Assembly (NCBI GenBank): GCA_900544115.1
Contig: UQTW01000018.1
Span: forward strand, 1 to 44,547
DNA from: an uncultured Collinsella sp.
GTDB taxonomy: Bacteria > Actinomycetota > Coriobacteriia > Coriobacteriales > Coriobacteriaceae
DNA length: 44,547 nt
Reading direction: 5' to 3'
Each line of letters starts with the position of its first letter. The first letter of the stretch is position 1. Positions 16,601 to 25,608 of this stretch are shown one piece after another. A program made the position numbers and the translations under genes. The notes under the pieces were generated by a model. It made no database searches. It was not told the origin of the DNA and worked only from the letters and a program-made list of their open reading frames with translations.

Positions 16601-17088
16601 TCTGGAAGGCGGATGTCTCGACCACGGAATCCGCCACACTCGAGGCGAAAGAACTCGACCTTGCATCCAATACCGTCGTGACGGGCATTTGCATTGAATA
16701 CGGTGCGGTAGCCGCCGACTTTACGACTCGAAGCGATACGGATTCTTGGACCCGCGATGATCTCAAAGATGAGCACGACGACCTTGACGATGCCAAAGCA
16801 ATCCTTGGCACAGATGCTCGGGGCGCAGTCGTGCACATGCAGGCAACGTCGGCTTACACACCCCAAACTGCACTCACCAACAGCGCACGCGTCGATCTTT
16901 GCCGCAACGGCGGCGGCGATAAACTTGAGTCACATGACGAGGACCGTGTCATTCAACGCTGTACCCTACCGCAGGACCTACCGGCAACAGGATCAGCCCC
17001 CATCGCCGCTTGCATCACCGCGCTCCTGACCTCGGGTGCCGCAGCCCTATGGTTCGCTCGCCTTAGGTCAATCCCAAAGAAGCGCTAG
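13657..17088 (+). CDS. LPXTG surface adhesin with thioester and Cna-B/SpaA-like domains
   Basis: 1143 residues. Signal peptide 1-36. An N-terminal thioester domain is indicated by Cys70 (YCMNQ) and Gln128 in TQLAVW; such domains form an internal Cys-Gln thioester that can bind host targets covalently. Next come about six Cna-B/SpaA-like beta domains (roughly 230-860), marked by repeated KxDA.TG..LAGA.F and YxxxETKAPxGY-type ends with Lys and Glu suited to isopeptide bonds. A further region (about 860-1100) may be another beta domain with a few Cys. The C-terminus is LPATG (1108-1112), a hydrophobic segment and a basic tail, so sortase should attach it to the wall. No sortase gene is in the window. 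ATG 13657 follows AAGGAG. It is flanked by a terminator, so is a single-gene unit. Confidence 0.92.
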   Translation: MSNAPTHSVHSAIATGPLLLLLFLLFGCLAPGAAFAVDGYDQLGFRTISDNCGPFFIGKYEAQDASIAYCMNQERPGPTKPGGPWLNFDQGWVWLDDEFAAIVCHGYPTAASFGGYHLSPDRARAATQLAVWMLNGTTHVDGTYSYTTAQGKTKSGHFTADNEVVAAARWLHDSAKSGSIKAAPHRARRYLGTVSGGSRRQDMLYVLPAVSVSFQKQSANTVITSGNNTYQFTGATFDIFESASDACVGTIQMDGNGRAQATLLPNTAYYLVETKAPAGYVPRPDRVAFTTGNDGGQVAIDEQPGAITLHVVKLDAATNAGPQVGSSLAGAEFTCVSQSTPGWSQILTTDESGRATLTDVPLGTFTIYESKAPEGYLPANDSWSYTVGADQLGDSGVVEIESRVSDIPIAFDLEISKFKDYGNSDQSGLEQPAGGVVFEVVSNSSQQVVGTLTTNIYGFASTKDQPEAWFGTGKRPAGVHGAVPYDRAGYTVREVPETVPEGFKRAGEWTVGANQISDGAELQYIVDNHALSTHLQIVKRDAQTGASVPLAGFTFQLLDSNHEPVSQTCWYPAHNVMDTFTTDATGTVTLPESLVPGTYYVRETSAKEPYLVGEEIEVNIPADMNLTPVAIASYYNHAATGNIRIVKTDAVDGSSLAGAIFEIRASGYIVRPDGSIAALDGETVATVTTDETGEARADDLPLGSGTARYEVVETQAPTGFLLDRTHHIVDLTYADQKTPVVEARLNVSDDYTKVDISKVDASGEQEVKGAQLTLYGPDKTEIDSWTSSDKPHRIEHLAPGTYSLRETMSPRTYDLAEEITFEIKDTGEVQSVAMKDAPIEIKGQVDKRQELVQPIGKGLLANGDGKNRAAMQTNTDGLFSYTIDARNDSATWVDEFTITDDLECAKDGTARFVSIETPVAIGDLNGLCNVWYRTTPLDSTDVDEPANATLDDGHENPWLESDEVKESLGEDCRLVDYDGWHLWKADVSTTESATLEAKELDLASNTVVTGICIEYGAVAADFTTRSDTDSWTRDDLKDEHDDLDDAKAILGTDARGAVVHMQATSAYTPQTALTNSARVDLCRNGGGDKLESHDEDRVIQRCTLPQDLPATGSAPIAACITALLTSGAAALWFARLRSIPKKR

Positions 17089-17095
17089 CGCGATG

Positions 17096-17133
17096 AAAAA
17101 GCGGGCGAGCCAGTCCCCCGGCTCGCCCGCTTT
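17096..17133. terminator. Bidirectional terminator between convergent genes
   Basis: AAAGCGGGCGAGCC / GGCTCGCCCGCTTT with an eight-base loop. T-runs occur on both sides (five T on the minus strand, three on the plus), so it can serve both the adhesin and the minus-strand operon. Confidence 0.85.
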
Positions 17134-17154
17134 CAATCATTTAAATCGCCGTAT

Positions 17155-17373
17155 CTACTCTGCAGACGAAGATCCACCATCAACGATTGCTTGCTCGGAC
17201 TCAGGAATCCCATCGGCACCCGTGCTCTGTTCTTGCTCCACCTCTTCGCTGATTGCGGAGGCGGGGGTCGAGCCCTTCGCGCCCACGATATAGGCGGCTC
17301 CAAACCCCAACGCAATGGCAATCAAGGTCAAAATCACGTAGACAGGCCAATGGCGCTTAATATACGAAAACAC
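17155..17373 (-). CDS. Small single-pass membrane protein
   Basis: 72 residues: a short basic N-terminus, one transmembrane segment at about 10-31, and an acidic Ser/Glu-rich tail of 40 residues, probably outside. No family recognised. The GTG at 17373 follows AAGGAG at five bases. It starts 21 bp after the stop of the large peptidase-like gene, so is the second gene of that operon. Confidence 0.7.
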   Translation of the reverse strand: MFSYIKRHWPVYVILTLIAIALGFGAAYIVGAKGSTPASAISEEVEQEQSTGADGIPESEQAIVDGGSSSAE

Positions 17374-17394
17374 GTTGACTCCTTAGAGCTCCGT

Positions 17395-20300
17395 CTACGA
17401 ACGGCGGATAACCTCGGTCACGACCTCGGATACCGTGGCAATGTTCGTCGGGTTGACATTGTGGGGCAGGTCGTCCTCGGTACGAGCGCAAGCCAGACGC
17501 GTGCCGTCCACGCCGGCGATGGTGAGGGCTCGGCGGCTCGCCTCGAGCGCGGCGTAGGCATCGGTCTTGGCATAGGGCATCTCGAGCGCGCCACAATCGA
17601 CATGGAACGACTTGCACACCTTGCTGACCAGGTTCATGATGCGGCGATCGCCCTTGACCAGCTGCTGTTCGCCCTCAACCGTCACCACCGAAAGCCTACC
17701 GGCGCCGACGGATTCAAGATTGATGAAGAATACGCCGCGGAGCTTATCGCGATGCGAAGCCAAGAAGGCCTTCATACCGGAGCCATCACAATCCGAGGCG
17801 CCCGTTGCCACAAACCAGATATCGTGACCGAGCAGCTCATCGTCGCCCATAGAAGCGACAGCCGAGAGCATATCTTCGGAAGAAGCGCCGTCGGAAGACG
17901 TAGCGCCGCCCTTCCAGCCATCGTTATCGTCCTCGAAATTATCCCACGAACCGATGCCGCGACCGGACTTCTTGGCATCGTAATCGTCTTCGACGCCCAG
18001 CCAGTCACTCATGCTGTCCTGTTCGTTTTTCTTTTTACGACCGAACAGGCCGCCCAGGCCGCGCTTGCGAGACTTGGGTGCCGCAGGGGCGGGAGCCGAA
18101 ATGGTCTCGATCGGCTGTGCGCCCGACGCAACGGGCATAGGAGGCGCAACGGGTGCCGATGTGGGTTCGGGACCCTGGGCGGTAGCAAAGGGGTCGTTGA
18201 CCTGTGCGGAGGGATCGGGAAGGTCGAACAGCGACGTGCGAGACGCAACGTTTGTCTGCTTCATCGACGGCAGCGACGGATCGGGGACCGAAGCCAGCGG
18301 AGACGAGGAGGGTGCAGGCGACGGTGCCGACGCCGGATCGGGAACATTCATCTGCGGACGCGGCGATGCTTGGGAGGAAATCTGGGCCATAAGGGAATCG
18401 ACCGTTTCGTCCTGGGTGGGAGCGACATTGGCAACCGTGGCACCGGAACCACTCGGGGTCGGCATGGTGAAAATCTGCGTGGAGTAAGGCCTCGACTCAT
18501 CCGTCTCGGGAGTCTCGGAAACCGCAGGCACTTCCTCCTGCTCGACCTCGGTTGAATCACCTTGATCGGCTGCCGCGTATTGCTCTTCGTCAGAGTTGGC
18601 CTCGACGGACTCGTCCTTGGCAGCATCCTGAATTTCGGCAGCATCAATGGGCTCGTCATCGTCTGCCGCGTCGCCCTGCTCATCGGAAACAGGAAGGGGC
18701 TCGGCAATCGCGGTGCCTTGCTTTTCAAACGTTATCGTGGAATCGAACTGCGCGGCATCAAACGACATGGTGCTATCGACATGCTGCTGAGCCTCGAAAG
18801 ACGTCGTCGCCTCAGCAACATCCGCGGACGCCGGTTGCTGGGACTCAAAGGACGTCGTAGCTTCGGCAGCGTCGACGGGCACGGACTGCACAGCCTCGTT
18901 CTGCTCGAACTCTTGCGCCGCGCGCTCACGTGCCGCCTCGGCTGCCTGCTGCTGAGCGATAGCCTCCTGCTCGGCAGTCTCGCGTGCGGCAGCGCGCTTC
19001 TCCTCGAAATCGTCGACAAATTTCCTGCCCTTTGCAAGCGCACCCTTAAAGAAGTTGGAAGCGCTGGCGCCAATCGAAGAGAACGCGGATGCAATATCGG
19101 CATGGGGCGTTGCCGCGGGAATCTCGGCCGAGAAATCAGTATCGCTCTCGTAAGACACGCGCCTCGGCTGTTCAGCGTAATCGTCGTCAGGCTCGTCCGT
19201 AACGTCTTGCGCCGGCGCGGCGGGAGCCAAAATGTCCAGTCCTGCCGCGGGATCGATCGCGGACACCGCCTCGGGCTCGGCAACGGCAGCGGCAACCGCG
19301 GCAGACTCATCATCCACGGTGACGGCGGGCGCAGATGCAGTCACGACGGAGGCAGGCTCGGGCTCAAACGTCGGCTCCTCGCCTTCCTCGTAATCGAGCG
19401 TGCAGGACTCGGGAAGCATTCCGAGCGCACGGATGGCATCCGAACCAAAGCGGATGTTACCGGCGGCATTGCGATAGAGCCTGGGCTCGGGCTCGGCCGC
19501 GACAGGCTCCTCCGCCGGCTCGGCAGTGAGAACCTCGTCATTGAACTCTTCGGCCTGGACAGCCTGATTCTGATCCTCGGGCACGATGGCGCCAATCAGC
19601 GTCTCGTCGGCAGACGCACCCTCAAAGCCCTCGATCTGCTCGTCGAAAGCCTCGCCCTGTTCGGGCTCGGTCTGAGCGTCGGGAGCAATCGGCTGACCGA
19701 ACTCGTCCTCGGCGTAGGTAGGCTCTTCATACTCGATGGTGTTGCCGTAGTCGTTTTGCTGTTGGGCCGCGGCATACTCCGCTGCTGCGCGCGCCATCTC
19801 CTCGGCACGACGCTTCTGCTCCCCAAAATAGGTATCGAACGGAACATCGTCGGGAAACTCGTTTTCGCCCTGGAAGGGAGCAACGTTGTCCATAACGCCG
19901 AGCATAGCGGCGACAGAAGACTTGTTGCACACTGCGCCGGACGTATAGGGAAGCACAAAACGGTTAGAAATGATGTTTGCCGCGTTGGCGAGCGCAACGA
20001 GGGAAGCGAGGATCGCGACAATCCACAGCAGAACCTTGAGCGCGCCGGGGAGCGGCAGGATACGCAAGATGGCAACGGCAGCAGGGGCAACCGTGGCAAC
20101 GGGCAACAGCTTGGCGATGAGCGCACGATACGAAGCATAGGGCTCGCGGGCGAGCAGCTCAGCACGGGGAGAGTCGTAGTGTGCGACAACGACCACCGGG
20201 CGGTTGCGCGGAGACGCGAGCGGGCCCGAGGCCTTGTGGTAGGCGATGACATTTTGGCTCACGCCCGTCTTGCCCAGGCGCGAAACCACGGGGTGGCCCG

Positions 20301-20592
20301 TGCGCTCGAGCACGTAAAGAACGGCACCGACAATGGCCAGCAAGGTGCCGACCAAGCCGATGCCGCCGCCGATGCCCATCAGCAGGGCGCCGGCAAACGC
20401 AAGAATACCGGTAACGGCAAATGCCAACCTGCTGGGCGCCGGGGCATTGAACTCCTGAACCTCGGGATCAAAGCCGTGGTTGCGGAAGATCTGAGCGATA
20501 TCCTCGGCAGCCAAGCGCTCTTCTTCGCTGCATGCCGGCGTGATGCCGGTGTTCTGCAGCAGGTGGTTAATATAGTTCTGGGTGTTCGCCAT
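17395..20592 (-). CDS. M28-like membrane peptidase interrupted by a long acidic insert
   Basis: 1065 residues. The N-terminal part (1-240) resembles an M28 zinc peptidase, with VVVVAHYDSPR (His138, Asp140), and hydrophobic segments at about 56-95 and 165-207. The C-terminal 150 residues look like the second half of the fold (IWFVATGASDCDGSGMKAF, FFINLESVGAG, and a late His in LPHN). Between them lie about 680 residues rich in Glu, Ala, Asp, Gln and Pro, probably disordered. Several expected catalytic or metal positions look changed: GAVCNKSS where the family has GANDN, and SD where it has Glu-Glu. It may be a degenerate, non-catalytic member. ATG 20592 has GGAG five bases before it; the longer frame to 20742 has no support. 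Confidence 0.75.
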   Translation of the reverse strand: MANTQNYINHLLQNTGITPACSEEERLAAEDIAQIFRNHGFDPEVQEFNAPAPSRLAFAVTGILAFAGALLMGIGGGIGLVGTLLAIVGAVLYVLERTGHPVVSRLGKTGVSQNVIAYHKASGPLASPRNRPVVVVAHYDSPRAELLAREPYASYRALIAKLLPVATVAPAAVAILRILPLPGALKVLLWIVAILASLVALANAANIISNRFVLPYTSGAVCNKSSVAAMLGVMDNVAPFQGENEFPDDVPFDTYFGEQKRRAEEMARAAAEYAAAQQQNDYGNTIEYEEPTYAEDEFGQPIAPDAQTEPEQGEAFDEQIEGFEGASADETLIGAIVPEDQNQAVQAEEFNDEVLTAEPAEEPVAAEPEPRLYRNAAGNIRFGSDAIRALGMLPESCTLDYEEGEEPTFEPEPASVVTASAPAVTVDDESAAVAAAVAEPEAVSAIDPAAGLDILAPAAPAQDVTDEPDDDYAEQPRRVSYESDTDFSAEIPAATPHADIASAFSSIGASASNFFKGALAKGRKFVDDFEEKRAAARETAEQEAIAQQQAAEAARERAAQEFEQNEAVQSVPVDAAEATTSFESQQPASADVAEATTSFEAQQHVDSTMSFDAAQFDSTITFEKQGTAIAEPLPVSDEQGDAADDDEPIDAAEIQDAAKDESVEANSDEEQYAAADQGDSTEVEQEEVPAVSETPETDESRPYSTQIFTMPTPSGSGATVANVAPTQDETVDSLMAQISSQASPRPQMNVPDPASAPSPAPSSSPLASVPDPSLPSMKQTNVASRTSLFDLPDPSAQVNDPFATAQGPEPTSAPVAPPMPVASGAQPIETISAPAPAAPKSRKRGLGGLFGRKKKNEQDSMSDWLGVEDDYDAKKSGRGIGSWDNFEDDNDGWKGGATSSDGASSEDMLSAVASMGDDELLGHDIWFVATGASDCDGSGMKAFLASHRDKLRGVFFINLESVGAGRLSVVTVEGEQQLVKGDRRIMNLVSKVCKSFHVDCGALEMPYAKTDAYAALEASRRALTIAGVDGTRLACARTEDDLPHNVNPTNIATVSEVVTEVIRRS

Positions 20593-20790
20593 GTGCGCTC
20601 CACATCCATAATCCGACAAATAGGCCCAATGCATGCACATTAGAACCGTATATAGTCGAAAGTATACCCCGAGCGAGCGCAAACGACCGAATTCGGGCCA
20701 TCTTAACGCCCCGAGCGGACAAGGATATAGCCTAATCTCCATATCGGACTAAAATCATGGCAGCAAACCACCTTCTCATGCGAGGACTCT

Positions 20791-21813
20791 ATGACGGCAA
20801 GCGACGCGACCGCGACAATTAAAAAGGGGAATTCGGAGCCCAGTTTCGATAAAACGGCTCAGCGCATCCTCAATCTTTTCTTTGTGCTCAACAGCTCCCC
20901 CGAACCGCTGACGACCGAGCAGATCGTCTTGGATTCTGACCTGGGATATGGCTCGGGCAATATCGACTCGGATAAGCGCAAGTTTCGGCGCGATCGTGAC
21001 AAACTGCTCGAACGCGGCATCTTAATCAAGGAGGTTCGCCCCGCCGGCGCGCAGGAGACCGAGGAAAGCTCATGGACAATCGACCGCGAGCACACGTTTG
21101 CGGCAGGCGGCCTCATCACCGCAGACGACGCCGATATCCTGCTCAACGCTATCGACCAGACAATAGCGGCCGGCTCATCCACTTTTGCCGCGCCGCTTGC
21201 CGACATTCGCTCCAAAATTGCCTACCTCACCGGCATATCTGCGGTGGACGAAGCACCGATCCGCCGCTCTCCCACCGTCGATGCGGTATGGAGCGCCTTT
21301 GCCGAGCGATGCGCGCTGCGATTTTTATATCAGAACGGACGCGGTGGGCAAAAAGAGCGTACCGTCTGCGTCTACGGCATGTTCGAGCGCGAGGGCGTTG
21401 CGTACTTCTGCGGCCTCGACAATGCCACCGACGACATCAGGACATTCCGCTGCGACCGTATCGTTCGCGCTTGGCGTCCTTCGAAGGCCTACGCCATCCC
21501 TGCAGACTTCAATCTCAACGACTACCTGTTCTTTGAATTCGATTTTGCCGACCGCCCGCCCGTTGCGGCTACGTTCTCGTTCGCCCCGCAGACGCAGATC
21601 GATATGATCAACGGCCTCACGCGCGGGCGAGGTGAGCTCGCACACACCGATTCGGGATGGACTTGGACCGTTGACGTGCGCGATCTTGAAGCCGCCGCCT
21701 CATTTTGCATGGCCCACGCCATGGACGGCATGAGGCCCATGGCCCCCAAATCGCTCAAGCAGGCGTGGAACCACCTCATTGAAAGGACGGTGCACGAGCA
21801 TGCCCGTGCGTAA
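20791..21813 (+). CDS. WYL-domain regulator (PafB-like)
   Basis: 340 residues: an N-terminal winged helix (about 20-95, KTAQRILNLFFVLN and RKFRRDRDKLLERGI), a middle helical region, and a C-terminal WYL domain with its conserved Arg/Tyr positions (ALRFLYQNGR, YFCGLD, FRCDRIVRAW). WYL domains bind nucleic acid and control DNA-binding activity; in actinobacteria the PafB-PafC pair activates a DNA-damage response. The next gene overlaps by 14 bp and is a second WYL protein, the arrangement of pafBC. No proteasome accessory genes are near, so the exact role is inferred only. Confidence 0.82.
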   Translation: MTASDATATIKKGNSEPSFDKTAQRILNLFFVLNSSPEPLTTEQIVLDSDLGYGSGNIDSDKRKFRRDRDKLLERGILIKEVRPAGAQETEESSWTIDREHTFAAGGLITADDADILLNAIDQTIAAGSSTFAAPLADIRSKIAYLTGISAVDEAPIRRSPTVDAVWSAFAERCALRFLYQNGRGGQKERTVCVYGMFEREGVAYFCGLDNATDDIRTFRCDRIVRAWRPSKAYAIPADFNLNDYLFFEFDFADRPPVAATFSFAPQTQIDMINGLTRGRGELAHTDSGWTWTVDVRDLEAAASFCMAHAMDGMRPMAPKSLKQAWNHLIERTVHEHARA

Positions 21814-22717
21814 ACTCACCAGCGAGCAGAGGCTCTCGCGCGCCATCGACATCATGGAGGCCCTCTACGCCGCCGGCGAGAGCGGCATGACACGAACCGA
21901 GATTTGCAGTCGCTTTGACATCACGGGGGCGTCGCTCGACGAGATTCTCGAGATCGTCTCGACGCTCGCGGACCGAGAATCGGGTGCGCGTATCATCTGC
22001 GAATGCCACGGCGAGCGCGTGGTCCTCACCGGTGACGCCGGGCGTGTACTACCGCTGCGCCTGAGTGCCGCCGAGGGCGCTGTGCTCAACCACGAACTTG
22101 AATCGTTGGGGATCGAGCCGCAGACGGCAGCTCGGATTCGACACGCTCTTCTACCCGAAAAGCTCGGCTATAACCAGCGCGTCTTTGACACCGTCAACCA
22201 CGGGTCGCACTGGCAGCAGCTGAGCTGCGCCATTCAGGACGGCGTTCGCTGTCGTATCTCGTATCGCTCGATGGACGATGCGCGGCCACGCGAGCGTCTG
22301 GTCGACCCCTTGCGCATTACAGCAAACGGCGACCAAACATATCTGATTGCCTGGGACATCGCGGTCGATGAGCAGCGCACCTATCGCATGGATAAAATCG
22401 AGGGACTCGCCTTGACGGAAGACTCCGTCGTGCCTCACGCACCGGACGTTGCATCCCTCCACGATTCCCTTGCCCGGACGCAGCGTAGCGCAAAGCTCTT
22501 GATGCCATTCGATATGGCGGAGCATCTGGACTGGGCCGGCATCACCCTCATCGAACGCAGCGGGACAGACATGGCAACGGTAACCGTACATTACGGCTCC
22601 GAGCGTTGGCTGCTGAGCCAGATAATCGCAGCGGGCGGAGCCATCCGCATCTTGGATGACCCCGCCCTGTCAAAGCGTCTGTGCGATATGGCAAAAACCC
22701 TCGTCTGTCCGCTTTAG
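21800..22717 (+). CDS. WYL-domain regulator (PafC-like)
   Basis: 305 residues: a winged-helix N-terminus (about 8-70, RLSRAIDIMEALYAAGESGMT), then a WYL domain with QDGVRCRISYRSMDD, TYLIAWD and RTYRMDKIEGL, and a C-terminal WCX-like segment. It begins at ATG 21800 inside the end of the previous gene, with GAAAGGA upstream, and probably works with that protein as a heterodimer. It is convergent with the DnaQ-DinG gene, and their stop codons overlap by four bases. Confidence 0.82.
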   Translation: MPVRKLTSEQRLSRAIDIMEALYAAGESGMTRTEICSRFDITGASLDEILEIVSTLADRESGARIICECHGERVVLTGDAGRVLPLRLSAAEGAVLNHELESLGIEPQTAARIRHALLPEKLGYNQRVFDTVNHGSHWQQLSCAIQDGVRCRISYRSMDDARPRERLVDPLRITANGDQTYLIAWDIAVDEQRTYRMDKIEGLALTEDSVVPHAPDVASLHDSLARTQRSAKLLMPFDMAEHLDWAGITLIERSGTDMATVTVHYGSERWLLSQIIAAGGAIRILDDPALSKRLCDMAKTLVCPL

Positions 22718-25608
22718 CGCCGCCGCTCGTGGCGTGCACGCCACAGCTGTAGATAGTGCCCGATCTGCGCCGATTCGATGCGCTGGTAGGAGCTCGTGGG
22801 CAGCGACGTTAAGAACTTCTTGCCATAGCCCTTCGTCACCAGGCGAGGATCCGCCAAGATCAGCACGCCGCTATCGGTCGACGAGCGAATCAAACGCCCC
22901 GCGGCCTGCTTAACCTCGAGCACCGCCTCGGGCAGCGAATAGCGCGCCCATGCGCGGTCTTCGCGCAGGTTGCGCTCGCACGAGAGCGGGTCCGTGGGGC
23001 TCGAGAACGGCAACTTGGGAATGATGACGCAGCGCAGCGTCTCGCCGCTGGCATCAAACCCCTCCCAGAAGGCCTTGAGCGCAAAAAGCGACGAGGTCGG
23101 TTCGTTGATAAACCGGTCGCGCAGGCGACGAGGAGATGAGTTGCGCTGCTGGCAGTTGAGCTCCAGACCCGCACGGGCCATCTTGGGCTCAACGCGGGCG
23201 TATAGGTCCTCCATGTCGCGCCGATTGGTGAACAACGTGAGCACCGATCCGCCCATGGCAAGATGGGCGTCGACCAGTACGCGCTCGAGCGCCGTAAGAT
23301 AGCTCTCACGATCGCGCGGATCGGGGATATCGCCCGCAACGACTACAGCCATGTTCGAATCGAAGTCGTAGCTCGAATCCAAGTGCAGCGATGACGACGT
23401 TGAAGCACCGATGCGATCAAGGCCGACCGCATGGTTAAAGTGCTCAAAGCTTTTGGACACCGTCATGGTCGCCGAGGCAAAGATAGCCGTGTGAACCTCG
23501 GGCAGCCACTCGGTTGCCAAGGCCTCGCCAATGTCGATGCGCTCTGCGGTCATTGACTCTCCGCCGGCACGCAGCCTGCGATTGACCTGCAGCGAATACA
23601 CGTAGTGTTCATCGGTACCATCAATGATGAGTTTTAGGTTCTCGGCCAGCTCGTGCAGGCGGCGCGAGATATCACCCAGGTCGACAACAACCTCTGGCTT
23701 GTCGGAGGCGACAGCTTGCACCAGCGCGTCGACGCTCTTGTCAGCTTGTTCCAATGCGTCGATGCCAGTGTAGGCCGACTGTAAGAAATCATGCCAGTCG
23801 TCAGATTCGCGCAGCTCGGGGCCAATCCATAGATTGGCATTGTCATAACCCCCACGCGCACGGCGGCCGAGCTCGCGAACGCCATCGAACACGCCGGCGA
23901 TTGCCATGCTCGCGCGCGCAACCGTCGACGTCGCCTTGGCAGTAAGGCCCAGATAGAGCGTAGAGCCCTCGGAGGTTGCCAAATCACGGGAAACCTGGCT
24001 TAGCGCGCCGGTGCTCGAGCCACCCAGACGCTCAAACAGAACGCGCGATTCGTCCGCCGACACCACACGCGCCCACTGACGGCGCGCCTCGCGCTCGATG
24101 GAATGGGCCTCGTCGATTACCCAATGACGAATCGGAGGCAAAATCCTGCCCTCGGCCGCGACGTTGCGGAACAGCAGGGAATGGTTGGTGACCACCACAT
24201 CGGCATGCGCCGCACGACGGCGAGCGCCGTGGACCAAACATTTATCAGGGAAAAACGGGCAGAGGCGACGAGCGCACTCACGCGAGGCCGTCGTAAAGTC
24301 GGGGCGGTTGACGCTGCGCCAACGAATGCCAAGCGAGTCGAGGTCGCCATCGGCTGATTGGCAGACGTACGCCATAATGACCGCGACCGCCGTGAGCGTG
24401 TCCGCCGGATCGCGCTTGGTGGTGATCTCGACCTGGCCGCGGCTCATGCGCTCGAGCTTGCGCAGGCACGGATAGTGGTCATACCCCTTGAGAGCGCAAA
24501 ATGACAGACCACCGTCCAGTTGCTCGGCAAGTTTTGGCAGCTCATGGTACATGAGCTGGTCGGCAAGATTGTTCGATTTGGTCGCAATACCAACCGTGAT
24601 GTTGTTACGGCGTGCCGCCTCGGCAAAAGGCACCAGATAGGCCATCGATTTGCCGACGCCTGTGCCCGCCTCAATTACACGATGAGTGCCCGTGACCAGC
24701 GCATCGCGGACCTCGAGCGCCATCGCGATCTGCTCATCACGCGGCTCGTAGGTGGGATACATGCGATTGACCAGGCCACCTGGCGCATAGTCTGCCTCAA
24801 TCTCCTCACGACTCGACATCTTGAGAACCGGCAGTTCATCGGCGTCCACCCGATCGTCGGCGCGATCGGCCTTGAGAACGTCAGCACGAGCGGCGCTGAG
24901 AGAGAAGATAGAACCAGGGTTCTGCCCTGCCAAGAACGAGAAGATAGGGCGATAGGACCAAGGCACGTCCGGATGCATGTCGGCTAGGCGCGCCATGAGG
25001 CCCTGGGGCAAGTCGGTGAGCGCCACGAGCAACACGCGCCATACGCCACACAGGGCGTCGACGTCGGCATTGGCACGGTGTGACACCGAGTCACAGCCAA
25101 ACAGATCGGCCATAAAAGACAGCTTGTGCGAGGCCAAGCGCGGAAGCGCGATGCGCGACAGCGCCAGCGAATCGATCCAAATATCGCTCACGTTGACGCC
25201 GCCTTTGACCGACTCGATAAACGAGCGGTCGAACGTGGCGTTGTGTGCGATCACCGGGCAGCCACCGACAAAATCGGCGAGAGCGGCGACGGCCTCAACC
25301 GCCGACGGGGCATCTGCAACATCGGCATTTGTAATGCTCGTGAGCTCGGTAATCTCGGCGGGAATCAGCTGCCTGGGATGCACGAAGGTATCGAAGCGGT
25401 CGATGACCTCGCGGCCCGAAAGACGGGCCGCCGAGATCTCGATCAGCTCGTTGTCCTGCACCGAAAGACCCGTGGTCTCGGTATCGAGGATAATCACATC
25501 TTCCTCGATAAGGCCGAAGGACTGCGTTTTGGCGCGGTCGGCAAGCGTGGCATAGGAGTCGATGACAAACTGCGGCGTTCCTGACGAAACCGCGTCCTCG
25601 ATTAGCAT
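22714..25608 (-). CDS. dinG: DinG-type helicase with N-terminal DnaQ exonuclease domain
   Basis: 964 residues. Residues about 35-210 form a DEDDh 3'-5' exonuclease: ILDTETTG, VIAHNATFD and HRANADVDAL. From about 270 a superfamily 2 XPD/DinG helicase follows: Walker A EAGTGVGKS, four Cys suited to an iron-sulfur cluster (CALKGYDHYPC, CARRLCPFFPDKC), VIDEAHSIE, and C-terminal motifs VVAGDIPDPRDR, FWEGFD and QAAGRLIRS. It unwinds DNA and probably trims 3' ends in repair. The ATG overlaps the ddl stop by seven bases, so it is coupled to ddl. Confidence 0.93.
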   Translation of the reverse strand: MLIEDAVSSGTPQFVIDSYATLADRAKTQSFGLIEEDVIILDTETTGLSVQDNELIEISAARLSGREVIDRFDTFVHPRQLIPAEITELTSITNADVADAPSAVEAVAALADFVGGCPVIAHNATFDRSFIESVKGGVNVSDIWIDSLALSRIALPRLASHKLSFMADLFGCDSVSHRANADVDALCGVWRVLLVALTDLPQGLMARLADMHPDVPWSYRPIFSFLAGQNPGSIFSLSAARADVLKADRADDRVDADELPVLKMSSREEIEADYAPGGLVNRMYPTYEPRDEQIAMALEVRDALVTGTHRVIEAGTGVGKSMAYLVPFAEAARRNNITVGIATKSNNLADQLMYHELPKLAEQLDGGLSFCALKGYDHYPCLRKLERMSRGQVEITTKRDPADTLTAVAVIMAYVCQSADGDLDSLGIRWRSVNRPDFTTASRECARRLCPFFPDKCLVHGARRRAAHADVVVTNHSLLFRNVAAEGRILPPIRHWVIDEAHSIEREARRQWARVVSADESRVLFERLGGSSTGALSQVSRDLATSEGSTLYLGLTAKATSTVARASMAIAGVFDGVRELGRRARGGYDNANLWIGPELRESDDWHDFLQSAYTGIDALEQADKSVDALVQAVASDKPEVVVDLGDISRRLHELAENLKLIIDGTDEHYVYSLQVNRRLRAGGESMTAERIDIGEALATEWLPEVHTAIFASATMTVSKSFEHFNHAVGLDRIGASTSSSLHLDSSYDFDSNMAVVVAGDIPDPRDRESYLTALERVLVDAHLAMGGSVLTLFTNRRDMEDLYARVEPKMARAGLELNCQQRNSSPRRLRDRFINEPTSSLFALKAFWEGFDASGETLRCVIIPKLPFSSPTDPLSCERNLREDRAWARYSLPEAVLEVKQAAGRLIRSSTDSGVLILADPRLVTKGYGKKFLTSLPTSSYQRIESAQIGHYLQLWRARHERRR

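Noticed and set aside
18562..20643. Long plus-strand frame opposite the M28-like gene
   Set aside because: Composition (Gly/Arg/Leu-rich, no motifs) is that of an antisense shadow of the acidic insert.
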